From NCBI GenBank assembly GCA_963662155.1, contig OY759265.1, positions 7,144,338-7,208,337 of the forward strand: 64,000 nt of DNA, read 5' to 3'. Of this stretch, positions 11,668 through 23,040 are shown in pieces; the first letter of the stretch is position 1, and every line of letters begins with the position of its first letter. The DNA comes from Lamellibrachia columna. Lineage: Eukaryota > Annelida > Polychaeta > Sabellida > Siboglinidae. The notes under the pieces were generated by a model. The model had not been told where the DNA came from. It saw only the letters and a list, made by a program, of their open reading frames with translations, and did not search any database. The position numbers and the translations under genes are program-made.

Positions 11668-12954
11668 GACTCGAGCCAACCCCTATGACTCGAGTCAGCC
11701 AGTACGACTAGAGTCAGCCCCTACGACTCGAGTCAGCCAGTACGATTAGAGTCAACCCCTAAGACTAGAGTCAACCCCTACTACTAGAGTCAGCCCCTAC
11801 GACTCGAGTCAGCCAGTACGACTAGAGTCAACCAGTACGACTAGAGTCAACCCCTACTACTAGAGTCAGCCCCTACGACTCGAGTCAGCCAGTACGACTA
11901 GAGTCAACCAGTACGACTAGAGTCAACCCATACTACTAGAGTCAACCCCTACGACTCGAGTCAGCCCCTGCGACTAGAGTCAACCCCTATTATTAGAGTC
12001 AGCCCCTACGACTCGAGTCAGCCAGTACGACTAGAGTCAACCCCTACGACTAGAGTCAGCCAGTACGATTAGAGTCAACCCCTACGACTAGAGTCAACCC
12101 CTACTACTAGAGTCAGCCCCTACGACTCGAGTCAGCCAGTACGACTAGAGTCAACCCCTACTACTAGAGTCAACCCCTACGACTCGAGTCAGCCCCTACG
12201 ACTAGAGTCAACCCCTACGACTAGAGTCAACCCCTACTACTAGAGTCAGCCCCTACGACTCGAGTCAGCCAATACGACTAGAGTCAACCCCTACGACTAG
12301 AGTCAACCCCTACTACTAGAGTCAGACCTTATGACTCGAGTCAGCCAGTACGACTAGAGTCAACCCCTACTACTAGAGTCAACCCCTACGACTCGAGTCA
12401 GCCCCTACGACTAGAGTCAACCCCTACTACTAGAGTCAACCCCTACGACTCGAGTCAGCCCCTACGACTCGAGTCAACCCCTACTACTAGAGTCAGACCT
12501 TATGACTCGAGTCAGCCCCTACGACTCGAGTCAACCCCTACGACTAGAGTCAACCCCTACTACTAGAGTCAGCCCCTACGACTCGAGTCAGCCAGTACGA
12601 CTAGAGTCAACCCCTACTACTAGAGTAAACCCCTACTACTAGAGTCAGCCCCTACGACTCGAGTCAGCCAGTACGACTAGAGTCAACCCCTACTACTAGA
12701 GTCAACCCCTACTACTAGAGTCAGCCCCTACGACTCGAGTCAGCCAGTACGACTAGAGTCAACCCCTACTACTAGAGTCAACCCCTACTACTCGAGTCAG
12801 CCCCTACGACTAGAGTCAACCCCTACTACTAGAGTCAACCCCTACGACTAGAGACAACCCCTACGACTAGAGTCAACCCCTACTACTAGAGTCAACCCCT
12901 ACGACTAGAGTTAACCCCTACGACTAGAGACAACCCCTACTACTAGAGTCAACA
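11668..12954. repeat. 19-bp palindromic minisatellite, about 67 copies
   Basis: An unbroken array of a 19-bp unit of the form GACTMGAGTC followed by ARCCCCTAC or AGCCAGTAC. The GACTCGAGTC variant is a perfect 10-bp palindrome; GACTAGAGTC has one mismatch. Variant units recur in ordered runs (TACTACTAGAGTC, then TACGACTCGAGTC, then CCAGTACGACTAGAG), which suggests multi-unit duplication. The period is not a codon multiple. It lies in the large intron between Kv exons 2 and 3. Confidence 0.96.
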
Positions 12955-13395
12955 AGTCTGTCAGTTACCAAATAAGTATAATTTGACACAACAAATGCCT
13001 TTAAAGCATTAACGTGCACTGGACACAGAAAACATATCCACAAAGCGTGGGATGTGTCTACAGGACGTACCCTAGCGATGCAGTGAGCCAAATATGAAAC
13101 ATTACGTGTTGTGGTTTTTGCCGAGCGGCTACCGAAATAGAAGAAGACGTCAAACAAGAATAGGAAAAAAGAGGGATTAATCCGTAGTGAAAACTTTCGT
13201 AAAATTATTCAAAGTCAATAATTAACCTGCTTTGGTTGCTAATAACAAATATTTGCGTTATTTGTTATGTATGCCTGTACCATCATTATCAATTCGTTTT
13301 CGTATCACGTTGGTAAGAAGCATGCGTTTATTGTGTAGCATCTATTTTTTAACTGAATATTACTTACAATAATAGAAAACACACGCAGTACACAC

Positions 13396-13504
13396 CTGTA
13401 GACTGTCCAGCAACACGGCTCGATGTCACAGTCGTCTATCTTCCAGAACTCCAACTCTCGCCGCACGACGGCGCCACACACATCCAGTGGAACGTGCAGT
13501 TCAC
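13396..13504 (-). CDS. Shaw: Shaw/Kv3-type K+ channel, second T1 exon
   Basis: Second visible exon (109 bp). The acceptor is TGTCAACAG (AG at 13505-13506) and the donor is TACAG|GTGTGT (GT at 13394-13395). It enters with two bases completing the GGT codon begun in exon 1 and leaves in phase 2. It encodes the C-terminal half of the T1 tetramerisation domain, including HVPLDVCG...ELEFWKIDD...EPCCW. The zinc-binding signature HX5CX20CC of non-Shaker Kv families (Kv2-4) is complete: H, then C after five residues, then CC after twenty. The DVCG and EPCCW words are Shaw-like. The intron position inside T1 is unusual compared with vertebrate Kv3 genes as I remember them. Confidence 0.92.
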
Positions 13505-14632
13505 CTGTTGACACACCGAGCTAACGGTCAACGTCTCAACGCCCCAACCACTGACTTCACCACAGCGCCGCCAACCAACGTATACAGTAGAACCCATCTA
13601 AACCGGCCCCACACAAGTGACTTAGATAAGGCGTAGGCGAAAAAAGTGTGTGTTCCGGTAACCCGACCCTACCTAAACAAACGGGCTGACCCTAATCTTT
13701 TTATTTGATATTTCAATCAATGTTTGTTTCGTTACATTTTAGTTAAAACTAATAAAACAACCCGCGAGTAAAATTCAACCTGCGTATTCGATGACATGTG
13801 TACACTACCGAACTTGTTTGGGTCCGCACGCGCGATTGGCGGGATCGGTAATATTTCACCCAATGAGCGATCTTGTTACATGCTGAATCACGTTGGCTAG
13901 GGGTGGCAAGATGGCACTTGCGTCTCTAGTCTGCGTAATAAAACGCCATTGCTTATTCCACAATGGAAATCCTATACGTACATTTTTTATGCTGTGAAAC
14001 GAAACGTTTGACAGCATTGCAAAGAGTATGGCTGCAGCGATGGAACGTGTGAAATCGCCATGGCGGAACCGGAGGAAGGGCCGTGGACGACCGTGTCGCA
14101 CACGGACGCGTTTACTTCGCAGACGCCAGTCATAAACGTGGTTACGGCATATAGATGTAAATTCATCATGATATCATGAACGCCGGATCCTGACAATACC
14201 GGCCCTAGCATTGAGGCTCAGGCACCAAGGAATGCGTTTCAAGTGCTGATGGCAGGCAGCTCAAGTACCAGGCCCCGAAAATCCCTGCCGTCTGTCAAAA
14301 CCTCCTGGACCTGGTACTTGTCAACTTTGTGAGTTCGGCTTCACTGACTTTAGTCAGGATTAGAAATGTCAATGAAAATTTTAGTTGGCAGATCCATTTT
14401 GTATTATATTTTGTGATATAGCTGACGCGTTGAGAAATTGAAATGTGAAAACAGTTTCAAAATCGGTGTAAGATTTTCGAGATAGGATTTTTTTGAAGAA
14501 ATTGAATTCAACACGTTACGCAGATTATCATTACTATGTCTTCGAAAATCGCATATCTACGGTTCAGCTGATTCTGAAGCAAACGTGGTTACATTCAGAG
14601 AAGAAATTGCATACCCGAGTTTCAGAAGTGAT
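13505..14632. other. Kv intron; possible pogo/Tigger-like terminus near 13590
   Basis: No exon seen. CAGTAGAACCCATCTAAACC at about 13586-13605, with GACTTAGATAAGG a little further on, resembles the terminal sequence of pogo/Tigger-type DNA transposons. The matching opposite terminus was not found nearby, so this is only a possible solo end. Confidence 0.35.
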
Positions 14633-14811
14633 ATATTGCACCACGCCACTTCAAGTTCGCCCCCATATTGCACCACGCCACTTCAAGTTCGCCCCCATAT
14701 TGCACCACGCCACTTCAAGTTCGCCCCCATATTGCACCACGCCAATTCAAGTTCGCCCCCATATTGCATCACGCTACTTCAAGTTCGCCCCCATATTGCA
14801 CCACTCCACTG
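14633..14811. repeat. 32-bp tandem repeat, 5.5 copies
   Basis: Copies of a 32-bp unit (ATATTGCACCACGCCACTTC followed by AAGTTCGCCCCC) start at 14633, 14665, 14697, 14729, 14761 and 14793, the last partial. Confidence 0.96.
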
Positions 14812-15689
14812 CCGAATGATTGATCTTTTAATCCTACTTTACTAGCTACATGAAGTTCCTGCCGAACAAACTCACTGAAATCGTCTAGCTCGCGTATTCG
14901 TAGACATACATCCGTATAATCAGAACAAGAAGCATCATATGGCTGTTGCAGTATTGTTGTGGCCTGACCCCTGTAACGAGGAGACGCGACACCAGTTTCT
15001 AATCGACTGGCGTTGGTCCTTTGGCGCTATAATCACACGCAATAGCGATAGGTTGTACTGTGCCATTTTCTCACCAGCGGCTTCCATCGGACGAGGCACT
15101 GGGAGACAGTAATTACTACTAGATTAGGACTGTGTACTTAGCTAAGCACACGCACGCAATACGCACGCACGCACGCACACACGCACACACACAACACCTG
15201 ATACCGAGATCATTCATTCCCGGATTCCACAGATATTGTGTTTTTTTACAACAAGTGCTCGAATTAAAGACAACAAGTGTGTTTTATTATTAAACGATGC
15301 ATATTTTAATATGCCTTTGTACACGTTAGGTACTGTCATGGTAATTCCAAACTATTTTGTGAAACGATATAACATCAGGGTTGTTAAAAACTCAAACCTT
15401 TAGATGTATAAACTCGGATTCCATAAAACACGGAGTTTTTAGAATACAAAATAGTTTATGCGATATTAAAAAACCCGGCATATTGCTGAATTATGCTCCG
15501 TTGATTATATATATGTAGTCCTTTTAAAACGCACGTTCTTAAATACCGCGGTATCCAGTCTTTGGGACTGTTCAAAACGCTTTACACATCACCTCATGTC
15601 AGACCCGTTCATTCCATCGCCATCTCGACTTTTCTGGGAAGCATTAAGTTCTATTGCAACTACTGCCCTATTATATTCGTTCATATATA
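14812..15689. other. Kv intron; no gene seen
   Basis: Unremarkable intronic sequence with a short (ACGC)n/(CA)n tract at about 15145-15195. Confidence 0.5.
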
Positions 15690-15832
15690 CACATATGTAT
15701 GTAGCCAGGTACTCATTTATACAGCTAAATGACATGTGGCAATGGACAAAGCTTCGAAACGGCAGCAAGAGGATTCAAAGCCCGGTTATCTCGATTGAGA
15801 GTCCCATGTTCTAACCGCAAGGCCAGCGCGCC
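15690..15832 (-). mobile_element. tRNA-derived SINE
   Basis: Read on the minus strand, the sequence begins with a tRNA-like head: an A-box-like CTTGCGGTTAGAACATGG and, about 40 bp on, a B-box-like GGGCTTTGAATCC. It continues into a SINE-type body ending GCTGTATAAATGAGTACCTGG, the same style of 3' segment seen in many tRNA-derived SINEs of marine invertebrates, then a short ATACATATG-type tail. No anticodon stem of a functional tRNA was sought or claimed. The copy is short and degenerate and lies in a Kv intron, antisense to nothing recognisable. Confidence 0.7.
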
Positions 15833-16129
15833 CCACATTGATGCTTATGTAAATGCTTATGTGGTACGGCAGGCTTTCGTGCTGACAATTGAGGATGCAA
15901 TTTATGTATTAGTACGGAGTGCGCACACGTGTCGTAGGACGCTCATTATTTAATAATGGAAACTGGTTTACGCTTAACGTGCACTTGGAGGCTATTGACA
16001 CGACATTTTTATATCGAATATGACAGCTACGGACACATGCAATACATAGCACGACAAGGCTTTGTACTCGTATCCAACAAAAAAGAAGTATCACAACGAT
16101 ACGTTTGAACATTAATATTGCAAGATTCA

Positions 16130-17491
16130 CCCCCATTGCCACTTGCAAGAGTATTCAACTTGTCATTAAAAGAGGGAGTTGTTCCGTTTGAATGGAAAGA
16201 AGCAAACATCATACCATTATTTAAAAATGGTTCGAGAAATAAGTAAGAGAATTACAGACCAGTGAGTTTAACGTCAGTGATTTGTAAATTATTAGAAAGG
16301 TTAATTAAAAACCATATGGTGGACTCCCTCGTTAAGCATAAATTATTAAATTCATCTCAACATGGATTCCTTAAAGCGAGGTCATGCTTAACAAATATGT
16401 TATGTTTTTTGGAAGAAATCACTAAGTGGATAGACGTGGGATCGCCAGTAGATATTATCTACTTAGATTTTCAGAAAGCTTTTGACAAAGTGCCACATCA
16501 AAGATTACTACTTAAATTAAAAGCCCATGGTATCGGGGATAGCATAACTGACTGGACAGAACAATGGCTGACTGACAGAAGACAACGAGTTGTAGTAGAT
16601 GGAGAAGTTTCAAATTGGAAATCAGTTTTGAGTGGGGTACCTCAAGGATCAGTATTAGGACCTATATTATTCTTAATATATATCAATGACTGGGACGACA
16701 GTATAACAAGTAACGTACTGAAATTTGCGGATGGCACAAAACTGTTTAGAAAGGTTAATACTGATGGTGATAAACAACATTTACAAAACGATCTAGACAG
16801 ATTAGTGAAATGGTCTGAGAAATGGCAGGACATGGGAACTTGGATGTAAACTATAAAATGGGAGATACTGTTCTGGGTACTACTGTAAAAGAAAAGGACT
16901 TAGGAGTTACAATAAGCGCTGATATGAAAGTTTCAGAGCAGTGTGGTATTGCACCTTCAATGGGTAATCAAATTCTTGGATTGATTAAAAGAAACATAAC
17001 ATACAAGGGACAAGTTAATTATACCTCTATATAAAGCAATAGTTAGACTTCATTTAGAATACTGTATACAAGCAAGGTGACCATATCGTAAGAATGATAT
17101 AGATACGCTTGAACGCATACAAAGGAGAGCAACTAAAATGATTCCAGAACTGAGAGACCTTAGTTATGAAGAACGCCTGAAAGAATGTGGTATAACAACT
17201 CTAGAGACAAGGAGGTTAAGAGGCGATCAGATTGAAGTTTTTAAGATATTGAATGGGTATAAAAATATTGATAGAAATATGTTTTTCTCACTCAAGAAAG
17301 ATAGCAGAACTAGAGGACATGAGGTAAAATTAGTAAAGGATCAATGTAGATTGGACATCAGGAAGCACTCGTTTTCACAGAGGACAATAAATGAATGGAA
17401 CACATTGTCTACAGATTGTGTAACTGCTAGCAGCGTGAATATGTTTAAAAACAAGGTTGACACATATATCAGGAGGGCGGGTTATAAGTAG
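16130..17491 (+). mobile_element. CR1/jockey-like LINE, reverse transcriptase to 3' end (inactive)
   Basis: A 5'-truncated non-LTR retrotransposon. The frame starts at PLARVFNLSL, has a stop near 16241, then runs through RT motifs: [62 protein letters not shown] and the catalytic box as FADGTKLF. The usual FADD is FADG, so the second catalytic aspartate is lost. A deletion after SEKWQ shifts the frame. The connection domain continues as DVNYKMGDTVLG..., IQRRATKMIPELRDLSYEER and the C-terminal SFSQRTINEWN...NKVDTYIRRAGYK before a TAG stop at 17489-17491. It sits inside the first Kv intron region, opposite in strand to the channel. The endonuclease part of the same or a close family appears at 35.6-36.4 kb. 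Confidence 0.9.
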
Positions 17492-18388
17492 ATGAACATT
17501 GTTGGACTCTCGATAAGCCAATGGCTTCCTTGTCCACTTGCCATCTGGGCCTTTGGCTTGGATGGGAAATCTTGTTAAATTCTTGCTTGGAAAATCCAGT
17601 GATACAATCAACTTCTTTTCGACGTTGTGGCATATACATAGGCATACGAACTGTTAAACAGGCGACAAATATAGCGGCCTTTGTGAGACATTAGTTTCGT
17701 ATGCTCAGCATTTCATAAATAGAGCACGGTGTCCAAAATAGAGCACGGTGTCCCAAATAGAGCACGGTGTCCCAAATAGCTATGCATTGACGAAGGCCAC
17801 ACACCTATTAGAGCTGCTACGTCGTCCTTTGACCCGATACGGCCGATACATTGCGTTCGTATTAGTGGTGGCATTCTAGCTGTACTGTCTTTTAGTTTAA
17901 TGTTCGAATGGTGTATATGTTCGTAAATAACTACACCATACAGTTACTTTAATATAAGATAGACTTCTGCCTTTGTCTGCATTGTCTACATTTTGTTTAT
18001 GTTATTTATACATGAGAGCAAGTTGTGTAATTTAATTTAAGCAAAACGAATTTACACAAAGCTTCATGTCCATTATATCAGCGATGACACGCCACGTTTG
18101 TGTCATGCGTGAAACGACAGGCCACTGAAAGGTCAATTAATTCCAAACACTCGCGGATACCTGAGATCAATGCGAGTGAGCGCGCACTTGCTTGCTTGTA
18201 TGTAAACCCTACACCGCAAAATAATTACACACAACATTTTAATGGCATGCAGAGTACGTCCGACAGCCTTGGAATGGACATTCGATGAAGTATTGACGAT
18301 GTGTCACAAACAGGTTAGTATACAATAGGGAATACAAAAAAATTTCGTCAAAGCAGAATTGATGGAAACACAATAACAGTACAATGAA
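17492..18388. other. Kv intron; small 20-bp triplication
   Basis: LINE 3' flank, then three copies of a 20-bp unit (AAATAGAGCACGGTGTCCCA) at about 17718-17778. No gene recognised in the remainder. Confidence 0.6.
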
Positions 18389-19125
18389 AGTTAATGCGTG
18401 CCTGTATGTTCAGTGTAATAAGTTCATGCGTGCCTGTGTGTTCAGTGTAATAAGTTCATACGTGCCTGTGTGTTCAGTGTAATAAGTTCATGCGTGCCTG
18501 TGTGTTCAGTGTAATAAGTTCATACGTGCCTGTGTGTTCAGTGTAATAAGTTCATGCGTGCCTGTGTGTTCAGTGTAATAAGTTCATGCGTGCCTGTGTG
18601 TTCAGTGTAATAAGTTCATGCGTGCCTGTGTGTTCAGTGTAATAAGTTCATGCGTGCCTGTGTGTTCAGTGTAATAAGTTCATGCGTGCCTGTGTGTTCA
18701 GTGTAATAAGTTCATGCGTGCCTGTGTGTTCAGTGTAATAAGTTCATGCGTGCCTGTGTGTTCAGTGTAATAAGTTCATGCGTGCCTGTGTGTTCAGTGT
18801 AATAAGTTCATACGTGTATGTGTGTTCAGTGTAATAAGTTCATGCGTGCCTGTGTGTTCAGTGTAATAAGTTCATGCGTGCCTGTGTGTTCAGTGTAATA
18901 AGTTCATGCGTGCCTGTGTGTTCAGTGTAATAAGTTCATGCGTGCCTGTGTGTTCAGTGTAATAAGTTCATACGTGCCTGTGTGTTCAGTGTAATAAGTT
19001 CATGCGTGCCTGTGTGTTCAGTGTAATAAGTTCATGCTTGCCTGAGTGTTCAGTGTAATAAGTTCATACGTGCCTGTGTGTTCAGTGTAGTTAGTTCATG
19101 CGTGCCTGTGTGTATTCAGTGTAAT
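18389..19125. repeat. 32-bp minisatellite, about 23 copies
   Basis: A very homogeneous array of AGTTCATGCGTGCCTGTGTG followed by TTCAGTGTAATA. Most variation is ATGCG/ATACG. The array lies in Kv intron 1 and ends about 55 bp from the exon 1 donor. It is unrelated in sequence to the 32-bp array at 14.6 kb. Confidence 0.97.
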
Positions 19126-19180
19126 ATTTGTCTCACTGTTTTGTGTCGAACAACTATGTTATAGTTTTCGATGAACTCAC

Positions 19181-19388
19181 CGCCGCGGTAATAGTCAATG
19201 ACCGTGTTGAAGACGCCCGGATGTCGGTCAAAGAAGTACTCGCGACGCCGTATGTTGGGCGATACCAGGGCGAGGCAGGAGAGACGCGTGCCAGGCTTCG
19301 TGGCGAGGGTTGACACCGGTACCGTGTGTCGTATACCGCCCACGTTGATTGTCACCTTTTCCGCCAGATGGTCGTCATCGCATGCCAT
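19181..19388 (-). CDS. Shaw: Shaw/Kv3-type K+ channel, first coding exon (T1 N-half)
   Basis: First visible coding exon. I place the start at the ATG at 19386-19388 ([18 protein letters not shown]) because Kv3 proteins start shortly before the T1 V-x-I-N-V-G-G strand. An in-frame ATG 60 bp upstream (19446-19448) is possible. The donor is GGCG|GTGAGT with GT at 19179-19180, phase 1. It encodes the N-half of T1, including [14 protein letters not shown] and the invariant [10 protein letters not shown]. The region after PGTRL ([15 protein letters not shown]) is shorter than in vertebrate Kv3. Spliced to the exon at 13396-13504, the junction reads [13 protein letters not shown] without a frame break. 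The 5' UTR and promoter are not resolved. Confidence 0.9.
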
Positions 19389-20584
19389 AGCGAGACTCGT
19401 CAGTATACCCTGTTCATGTATCACCACCACACCTGGGTCATAGATCATTACTTTCAGAAAACTTATATATCAGTTGAAATACGAGGTGTGCGGTTTATGA
19501 GTCACGCATGCACGTCAGCAAGCACGCACACAGACACACATACCCACACGCACACGCGTGCTCAAACGTGTGCACTCACATAAAAACACGACCACGTACA
19601 TACGGACACCCGAAACTTACGATGTATTTCAAATGTATACCAACAAAAGTTAGCTGGGTTAAAAAATCATGTACATCGTGCCGAACGTGCCATACACATC
19701 AGTGTGTTGAATTGTAAACAGACTGCAGTCTGCTTTTCACGTGGCTACATCAGGGTTCTTTTGTTTAATTGTCGGTTTCTGTTTATTTGCAGGACTATGA
19801 AACGACACCGATAGCGGCACTATAGTTTAGTCATATGGGTCATCGTCTTGCTAACGGCGTTATATTCATTAGACCAGGTTCACCCAAACGTGAAACCAAT
19901 ATTTGTTTTGCTAATGTTGCATGACCGAACGCCCGTCTTCCACTACTGTGAACACATTATAGTTTTTGTTTCCTTTGTTTTATTTCCCTCGTCGAACAAC
20001 TAGGCGCCTGCAGATAAAAGCACAGTCGAGCTGCTTGTGCACAATTAGGCTCTCTCGCTGCCGCCGCGTCGCTTCATAAGTGTATCAACGCTCCGGGGAG
20101 GAATACACATCAATCCTTCTCTTATTAACCGAATTGCATTGTCTGTCAATAGCCCTTCGGTGTGTACACGTCACTACGACCAGCTGGCAAGAATAACAAT
20201 ACGTTCTGGCGCTGTAGCAGAGATTGTTCGTGTAAAACAGAGAGTTTTTGCAAGCGCACCGATCTCGACTCTCTTCCCGATCTTGTTCAATCTTGTCAAC
20301 TCTGGTTAAATCTTGTTTAAGCTAATGTTGCTCCAGAACTGAGATAAATTATGTATGGAAAACACCTATCATGTGCGTTCACAATACTAGAACACACAGG
20401 AGGTGCCCAATTTCAGTTATAAACATTTGTCGCTTATGAAAATAGTGTTGGCAGTAGTAGGTTTTCAAGGACGATAAAACTAGAATGTTTTACAACTACC
20501 ACCGCACTCTAGGCAAGACGGTGGGAACGCGAACGTCGAAGATTGAATGAAGTAGTGATAATAATAAAGATACAATTCGGGGGG
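19389..20584. other. 5' flank of the Kv coding region; no gene seen
   Basis: Contains a CA/CACG-rich stretch at 19515-19600. No further channel exon, RNA gene or transposon protein was recognised. Confidence 0.45.
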
Positions 20585-20745
20585 CGTAGTAATACATGAT
20601 ACAACGTAGTAATACACGATAAAACGTAGTAATACATGATACAACGTAGTAATACATGATACAACGTAGTAATACATGATACAACGTAGTAATACATGAT
20701 ACAACGTAGTAATACACGATACAACGTAGTAATACATGATAAAAC
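20585..20745. repeat. 20-bp tandem repeat, 8 copies
   Basis: Eight copies of CGTAGTAATACATGATACAA with occasional CACGAT and GATAAAA variants. The apparent minus-strand YYVVSCITTLYHV peptides are repeat artefacts. Confidence 0.96.
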
Positions 20746-22165
20746 GACAACGCGAGCTTAAGTACTCGAGTAAGCTGATACTTGGCAGTAAAAACATAAT
20801 TTTCATTTGATATATTATTTATCGAGATGGTCGCGTCTACCTGAATCGGTTTGGCTGGTTCAATCACATATCTATATCCAGTTTCAATGTAAAGTGAAGC
20901 CGTAAAATTCCGTGACTTTAAATATACAAGAGAAACAGATAACACAAGCTCACCGAGATAGGATGGTATTGACAGTCGAATGGGTTAGAAATGAGACTAA
21001 TGTCATGTAAGTTAATTACACAAGAGGATACTGTTAGGCAGTTGTACCAGAGAGACCGATATAGTTGGAAGGTTCTATGAGAGAGACGGATTGTTCCAAA
21101 TAATTGTAATGGAGAGGATGAAAATGCTTGACCTTTGAGAAAAATAATTGACCAGATAGATGAATGGTGTTTTACGTAGCAAATAAAAAAATGTCTGGCA
21201 ACTGTAACAGGTAGTAGGATAATGTGTAGCAACTACACAAGATCATAAGATAATGCTTAACAACTGTGTGAGGTAGGACCAGCAGGCTTAACACATAACA
21301 TAAAACACACCAGTACAACACATCATCACACACTTAAATTGATTATCCGTAAGACACAGAAAAAATTTAAAAACATACTTTCTACATTTTTTATGTAGAA
21401 ATATATGTATAGGAAATATGTTTATTGTTATTTTTGGTTTGGGTGGTTCCTACGATAGCGACCAGTGTTGGTCTTAGTAGGAGTCTCCCGTCCCACAGCA
21501 AATGTGTTTTTCTTTTTCTTTGTTTGGTTGTTGTTGCATAATGCATTACTTTGGTTGATGATATATTAGTTGTTATTGTATATTGTACAGTTCTATATGT
21601 GTATGTATCATATGTAATTTATATTGCCATTCAATGTAATTTATCTATGTTTTTCTGCTGTTTGGACAACTTTATCATTAACCTTATCATTATCCTTAAG
21701 GTGTGTTCGCCACAGCTTCCTAGCATTAACTGTACATAAGTTCATTCTACCTTTGTCTCTGACTCGGAAGTTATGTGCAACGTTCAATCGCAGGTAATTT
21801 CCACATTGGTTTATGCTAATAGTGCAATACACGGCCAACTCAAAGTTTCAAATAGGGCAACATATTGAAATTCATTCCGAACAAAATATTCAATGCAATC
21901 TATTTATGCTAAATGTCAACATATGATTGAACTTCATGTTGCCTGTCCTAATCCTTTGCAACTCTTTCCCCAACTATGACTTACCGAAGATTTACATGCA
22001 GCTTCTAAAGACACGATAATGATCTTAGGATACCAGAAGAATATGGCGAAGCACACAACGTTTAGTCTTCATTTGTCTAACATGATTTAAAAGTTAATTA
22101 AACTGAGTTGCATTTCTGTTCAACCAATGTTAATGTTTTTATGGTTTATGTTTTTGGGGTGATGC
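20746..22165. other. No gene seen; AT-rich
   Basis: AT-rich sequence without recognisable ORF, exon or mobile element protein. Confidence 0.5.
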
Positions 22166-23040
22166 ATTGTCGGCCTGTGTTCAGTTGACAAGGCCTGATA
22201 TGTGTCTTGTTGTGTCAGTCTGTGTTCAGTTGACAAAGCATGATATGTGTCTTGTTGTGTCAGTCTGGGTTCAGCTGACACAACCTGAACTGTGTCTTGT
22301 TGTATCTGTCTGTGATCAGCTGACAGAGCATTATCTGTGAGCTGTAGTGTCAGTCTGTGATCAGCTGAAAAAGCGTGATCTGTGTGTTGTAGTGTCAGTC
22401 TGTGTACAGTAGTGTTAGTTTGTGATCAGCTGACGGAACGAGATCTATGTGTTGTGGTGTCAGGATGTGATCAACTAGCGTGAACAGTATTATTTATGAT
22501 CTGTGTGTTGTGGTGTCAGTCTGTATTTAGCTGACAGAGCATGATCTGTGTGGTGTGGCATTAGTATGTGTTTAACTGGCAGAGCATGTTATGTGTGTTG
22601 TAGCGTCAGTATGTGATCAGCTGACAGAACTTGACCTGTGTCTTGTTGTGTCAGGCTGTGATCAGCTGAAAAAGCGTGATCTGTGTGTTGTTGCGTCAGT
22701 CTGTGATCAGCTGACAGAGCATTATCTGTGAGATGTAGTGTCAGTCTGTAATCAGCTCAAAAAGCGTTATCTGTGTGTTGCAGTGTCATACTGTGTTCAG
22801 CTGACAGAGCATGATCTGTGTGTTGTGGCATCAGTGGGTATTTAGCTGATATATCATGATATGTGTGTTGGGGTGTCAGTCTGTGATCAGCTGGCTGAGG
22901 ATGATCTCTGTATTGTGGTGATAGTCTGTTATCAGCTGACAGAGCACGATATATGCGTTTTAGTGTTAGTTTGTGATCAGTTGACGGAACGAGATCTATT
23001 TGTTGTGGTGTCAGTATGTGATCAACCAACGTGAACAGTA
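22166..23040. repeat. Degenerate ~46-bp tandem repeat, about 19 copies
   Basis: A diverged array with unit of the type GTGTCAGTCTGTGATCAGCT followed by GACAGAGCATGATCTGTGTGTTGTA, spaced 45-46 bp (for example starts at 22213 and 22259). Heavy divergence makes this the oldest-looking array in the window. Confidence 0.88.

Noticed and set aside
11668..12954. Possible CRISPR-like array
   Set aside because: Units are contiguous with no unique spacers, and the genome is eukaryotic. The same holds for all other arrays.
13856..14211. Overlapping ORFs near a MAEPEEGPWTTV-like plus-strand frame
   Set aside because: The plus frame looks a little like a LINE ORF1 start but is broken within about 30 codons; similarity too weak to call.
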